Positions 63,502-64,000 of a stretch of DNA of 64,000 nt are shown here, piece after piece (the stretch's first letter is position 1; the number at the start of each line of letters is the position of its first letter). Below the pieces are notes generated by a model. The model was not told the DNA's origin. It made no database searches and saw only the letters and a program-made list of their open reading frames with translations. Both the position numbers and the translations under genes were made by a program. Source of the stretch: Bufo bufo (taxonomy: Eukaryota > Chordata > Amphibia > Anura > Bufonidae); contig NC_053392.1 in NCBI RefSeq assembly GCF_905171765.1, forward strand, positions 369,687,442 through 369,751,441, read 5' to 3'.

Positions 63502-64000
63502 CACTGCGTGCAGAATTATTAGGCAAATGAGTATTTTGACCACATCATCCTCTTTATGCATGTTGTCTTACTCCAAGCTGTATAGGCTCGAAATCCTACT
63601 ACCAATTAAGCATATTAGGTGATGTGCATCTCTGTAATGAGAAGGGGTGTGGTCTAATGACATCAACACCCTATATTAGGTGTGCATAATTATTAGGCAA
63701 AATGGGTCAAAAGAAGGACTTGACAGGCTCAGAAAAGTCAAAAATAGTGAGATATCTTGCAGAGGGATGCAGCACTCTTAAAATTGCAAAGCTTCTGAAG
63801 CGTGATCATCGAACAATCAAGCGTTTCATTCAAAATAGTCAACAGGGTCGCAAGAAGCGTGTGGAAAAACCAAGGCGCAAAATAACTGCCCATGAACTGA
63901 GAAAAGTCAAGCGTGCAGCTGCCAAGATGCCACTTGCCACCAGTTTGGCCATATTTCAGAGCTGCAACATCACTGGAGTGCCCAAAAGCACAAGGTGTGC
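63502..64000 (+). mobile_element. DD37E Tc1/mariner transposon, 5' part (runs off the window)
   Basis: It begins CACTGCGTGCAGAATTATTA after TA (63500-63501), identical to the intact copy at 41700. The leader lacks about 15 bases (the CTTCCTTTCCTTTGG stretch) present in that copy. It inserted in the minisatellite. Confidence 0.9.
63702..64000 (+). CDS. DD37E transposase, N-terminal part
   Basis: The frame starts at 63702 with MGQKKDLTGSEKSKIVRYLA and is open to the end of the window, about 99 codons. It covers the helix-turn-helix region and the start of the second DNA-binding domain (SCNITGVPKSTRC). Compared with the intact copy I see one change, Leu for Pro in STLKIAKLL, within the first helix-turn-helix, which may weaken DNA binding. 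Whether the catalytic domain is intact cannot be seen. Confidence 0.85.
   Translation, partial: MGQKKDLTGSEKSKIVRYLAEGCSTLKIAKLLKRDHRTIKRFIQNSQQGRKKRVEKPRRKITAHELRKVKRAAAKMPLATSLAIFQSCNITGVPKSTRC

Overview
The window looks like nuclear DNA of a vertebrate, most probably a frog or toad. I infer this from a split vertebrate gene, several Tc1/mariner families, Penelope-like, CR1 and hAT elements, and many palindromic TTAA-flanked non-autonomous repeats of the kind common in anuran genomes. Nothing looks prokaryotic: there are no operons, tRNA/rRNA genes or CRISPR arrays.

Host gene. I find one host gene, on the minus strand: the last three coding exons of a small multi-pass membrane protein that I identify as TMEM244 (exons at 62247-62372, 60255-60299 and 14479-14573). 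All three have correct splice sites and all joints are phase 1. The last intron spans 14574-60254 (45.7 kb) and holds most of the window. Positions 1 to about 14300 lie downstream of the gene. Upstream exons must lie beyond 64000.

1-14.3 kb (downstream flank). Palindromic MITEs; a broken Tc1 (3160-4342); a Tc1-derived palindrome (4971-8410) that took in a TTA-flanked PIF/Harbinger-type composite (5812-8301), itself holding a TTAA element (7246-7695); a non-autonomous hAT element full of a 38-bp minisatellite (8888-11254); and a 5'-truncated CR1 LINE (about 11374-12600).

14.6-31.9 kb (start of the large intron). A DD35E Tc1 relic (15679-17221); the full-length but decayed hAT relative (17622-22008); an apparently intact DD34E Tc1 on the minus strand (22538-24119); a frameshifted DD34E Tc1 (24160-25756); an internally deleted LTR element (25776-27678); an intact Sleeping Beauty-like Tc1 (28071-29684); and a composite block with a 27-bp minisatellite and a near-perfect 180-bp foldback.

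31.9-55.7 kb (nested core). A Penelope-like element lies head to head with a truncated inverted copy (31907-38566). A tandem duplication follows (38066-39965 and 39966-43034). A TTAA element (40511-55704) was split by a Ty3/gypsy-type retrotransposon (40958-53461) whose pol order is protease, integrase, reverse transcriptase, RNase H, as in Gmr1-like elements. Its left LTR holds an intact DD37E Tc1; its right LTR holds a second TTAA element. With those removed, both LTRs are 767 bp.

55.7-64 kb. Small MITEs, a tRNA-derived SINE, two TMEM244 exons, a 235-bp-arm palindrome, a minisatellite, and the start of another DD37E Tc1 that runs off the end.

The genes form no pathway. Apart from TMEM244 they are parasites, and the window is best read as a layered record of insertions in one intron.
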